This document shows positions 41,631-43,019 of a stretch of DNA of 43,019 nucleotides, piece after piece (position 1 is the first letter of the stretch; every line of letters begins with the position of its first letter). The notes below the pieces were generated by a model. That model saw only the letters and a list, made by a program, of their open reading frames with translations. It was not told the origin of the DNA and did not search any database. The position numbers were made by a program, and so were the translations under genes. Origin of the DNA: Deltaproteobacteria bacterium (GTDB lineage Bacteria; Desulfobacterota; Binatia; DP-6); the NCBI GenBank assembly GCA_005888095.1, contig VBKF01000115.1:1-43019 (forward strand), read 5' to 3'.

Positions 41631-41667
41631 TGAGCGGCCCCCGTTTTTGCAAAGCTGGAGGGAGGCC

Positions 41668-42651
41668 ATGAGCCGCTTCCCCGCCTACCGCCCGCGGCGG
41701 CTGCGCCGCAGCGAGGCGCTCCGCCGACTCGTGCGTGAGACGCGCCTCTCCTCGGACCAGCTCGTGCAGCCGCTCTTCGTCGTGCCGGGTGAGCGGGTCG
41801 AGCGCCCGGTCGAGTCGATGCCCGGGGTGGCGCAGCGCTCGGTCGACCGCGCCGCCGAGGAATGCCGCCGCCTGGCGGACCTCGGCGTCCCGGCGGTGCT
41901 CCTCTTCGGCATCCCGGAGGAGAAGGATGCGCGCGGCCGCGGCGCGACGGACCCGGACGGCATCATCCCGCGGGCATTGCGGGCCATCCGCCGGGCCGCG
42001 CCCGGCCTCGTCCTCATCACCGACGTCTGTCTCTGCGAGTACACCGATCACGGTCACTGCGGGGTCGTCCGCGAGGGCGACGTGGACAACGACGCCACCC
42101 TCGAGCTGCTCGCGGCCGAGGCGCTGGCGCACGCGCGGGCGGGCGCCGACCTGGTGGCGCCGTCGGACATGATGGACGGGCGCGTCGGCGCCATCCGGGC
42201 CGCGCTCGACGGGGCGGGCTTCGCGCACCTGCCGATCATGTCGTACGCCGCGAAGTTCGCCTCGGCGCTCTACGGCCCGTTCCGCGACGCCGCCGAGTCG
42301 ACGCCCGCCTTCGGCGATCGGCGCTCGTACCAGATGGACCCGGCCAACGCGGAGGAGGCGCTCCGGGAAGTCGCCCTCGACATCGAGGAGGGGGCCGACG
42401 CCGTCATGGTGAAGCCCGCGCTCCCCTACCTCGACGTCGTCCGGCGCGTGAAGGAGCGCTTCGGCTATCCCGTGGCGGCCTACCAGGTGAGCGGCGAGTA
42501 CGCGATGGTGAAGGCCGCCGCGGCGCGCGGCTGGCTCGACGAGGCGCGGGTGGTCGACGAGTCGCTGGTCGCCATCAAGCGGGCAGGGGCCGACATCATC
42601 ATCACGTACTTCGCGAAGGACGTGGCCGCCCGGAGGCTCGGCCAGGCGTGA
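41668..42651 (+). CDS. hemB: Delta-aminolevulinic acid dehydratase (porphobilinogen synthase)
   Basis: A 327-residue HemB that condenses two 5-aminolevulinates to porphobilinogen. The zinc-type active site is visible as [11 protein letters not shown] (C121, C123, C131); the Schiff-base lysines are K196 ([18 protein letters not shown]) and K249 ([14 protein letters not shown]). GGAGG lies two bases before the ATG. The stop overlaps the GTG of the M48 peptidase. Confidence 0.97.
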   Translation: MSRFPAYRPRRLRRSEALRRLVRETRLSSDQLVQPLFVVPGERVERPVESMPGVAQRSVDRAAEECRRLADLGVPAVLLFGIPEEKDARGRGATDPDGIIPRALRAIRRAAPGLVLITDVCLCEYTDHGHCGVVREGDVDNDATLELLAAEALAHARAGADLVAPSDMMDGRVGAIRAALDGAGFAHLPIMSYAAKFASALYGPFRDAAESTPAFGDRRSYQMDPANAEEALREVALDIEEGADAVMVKPALPYLDVVRRVKERFGYPVAAYQVSGEYAMVKAAAARGWLDEARVVDESLVAIKRAGADIIITYFAKDVAARRLGQA

Positions 42652-43019
42652 AGCGCCGGTTCGCGGCACGGGCGCTCGGGCTCGGCCTCGCGACCCTGGT
42701 CGCGATGGGGACACCGGCGCGCGCCGTCGACGAGCGCGAGCTCGGCCGGCGTTTCCTGCTCGCGGCGCGCGCCGAGCTGCCGATCGTCCAGGATCCCGTG
42801 GTGGCCGGGTACGTCGAGCGGATCGGGGAGAAGCTGGTCGGCGTCCTCGGCCCGCAGAGCTTCGACTACCGCTTCTACGTCGTGCAGCACCCGGCGCTCA
42901 ACGCCTTCGCCGTCCCCGGCGGCTACGTGTTCGTGTTCTCGGGCCTGCTCGCCCGGGTGAAGAGCGACGACGAGCTTGCCGGCGTGCTCGCGCACGAGAT
43001 CGGCCACGTGAGCGGCCAT
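42648..43019 (+). CDS. M48 family metallopeptidase, secreted (3' truncated by window)
   Basis: The first 124 residues of an exported M48 peptidase of the BepA/YfgC or LoiP type. A signal peptide ([19 protein letters not shown], then TPARA) is followed by [45 protein letters not shown] and the zinc motif HEIGHVSGH at the window edge. The GTG start overlaps the hemB stop (GTGA), so it is part of the operon at least by translation coupling. Tetratricopeptide repeats, usual in BepA, would lie outside the window. Confidence 0.9.
   Translation, partial: MKRRFAARALGLGLATLVAMGTPARAVDERELGRRFLLAARAELPIVQDPVVAGYVERIGEKLVGVLGPQSFDYRFYVVQHPALNAFAVPGGYVFVFSGLLARVKSDDELAGVLAHEIGHVSGH

Overview
The window is very GC-rich (third positions mostly G or C), has short intergenic gaps, many GTG starts and many ATGA, GTGA or TGATG stop/start overlaps. 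CarD, a CcsA-hemA-hemC-cobA/hemD-hemB run, DUF1844 next to HtpX and HtrA, and scattered acyl-CoA and crotonase genes fit an uncultured deltaproteobacterium-like lineage (Desulfobacterota, Myxococcota or Binatota sense). This placement is inferred from gene content only; no rRNA or tRNA gene is visible.

Region 1 (1-4,300) looks accessory. It holds small, mostly unpaired genes on both strands: the end of a probable metal-dependent hydrolase, a pRiA4b ORF-3 family protein, a two-TM peptide, a frameshifted small gene, a coupled pair of small basic/ribbon-helix-helix-like proteins, a DUF420 membrane protein, a HEPN protein, a small four-cysteine protein, a DUF3303 protein and a truncated metallophosphoesterase. 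It ends at a secreted 742-residue protein (4,411-6,639) built of three repeated beta-rich modules, closed by a strong terminator.

Region 2 (6,841-24,690) mixes housekeeping and catabolic genes: rmuC with a solitary DGQHR-domain (DndB-like) gene, a GST, a Rieske ferredoxin, a BadI/MenB-like hydrolase with an aldo/keto reductase, ygfZ, a tightly overlapping acyl-CoA cassette (amidohydrolase, crotonase, acyl-CoA synthetase, second crotonase) bracketed by two tiny desulforedoxin-like proteins, coaD, a Nudix hydrolase, an alanine-zipper lipoprotein, a groES-less groL with an acidic tail, carD, larE, cysK and a family 9 glycosyltransferase.

Region 3 (24,791-30,394) is envelope quality control and information processing: htpX, DUF1844, htrA, tsaD, rsmA, mutM. 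Region 4 (30,409-34,836, minus strand) is one operon of a peptide-type substrate-binding lipoprotein, two permeases and an FAD amine/amino-acid oxidase, without ATPase genes. Region 5 (34,883-43,019) runs from an MltD-like transglycosylase into a tetrapyrrole operon: precorrin-2 dehydrogenase, CcsA/HemX, hemA, hemC, fused uroporphyrinogen-III methyltransferase/synthase and hemB. Together these take glutamyl-tRNA to uroporphyrinogen III and precorrin-2/sirohydrochlorin (glutamate-1-semialdehyde aminotransferase is not in the window). The window ends inside an M48 peptidase gene.

The least explained signals are: the solitary DGQHR gene beside rmuC; the triplicated cysteine-pair module protein; an 18-base repeat placed identically one base before two start codons; CTG starts at CTGA junctions; a crotonase that has lost both catalytic glutamates; and a duplicated start signal at the hemC/cobA-hemD junction.
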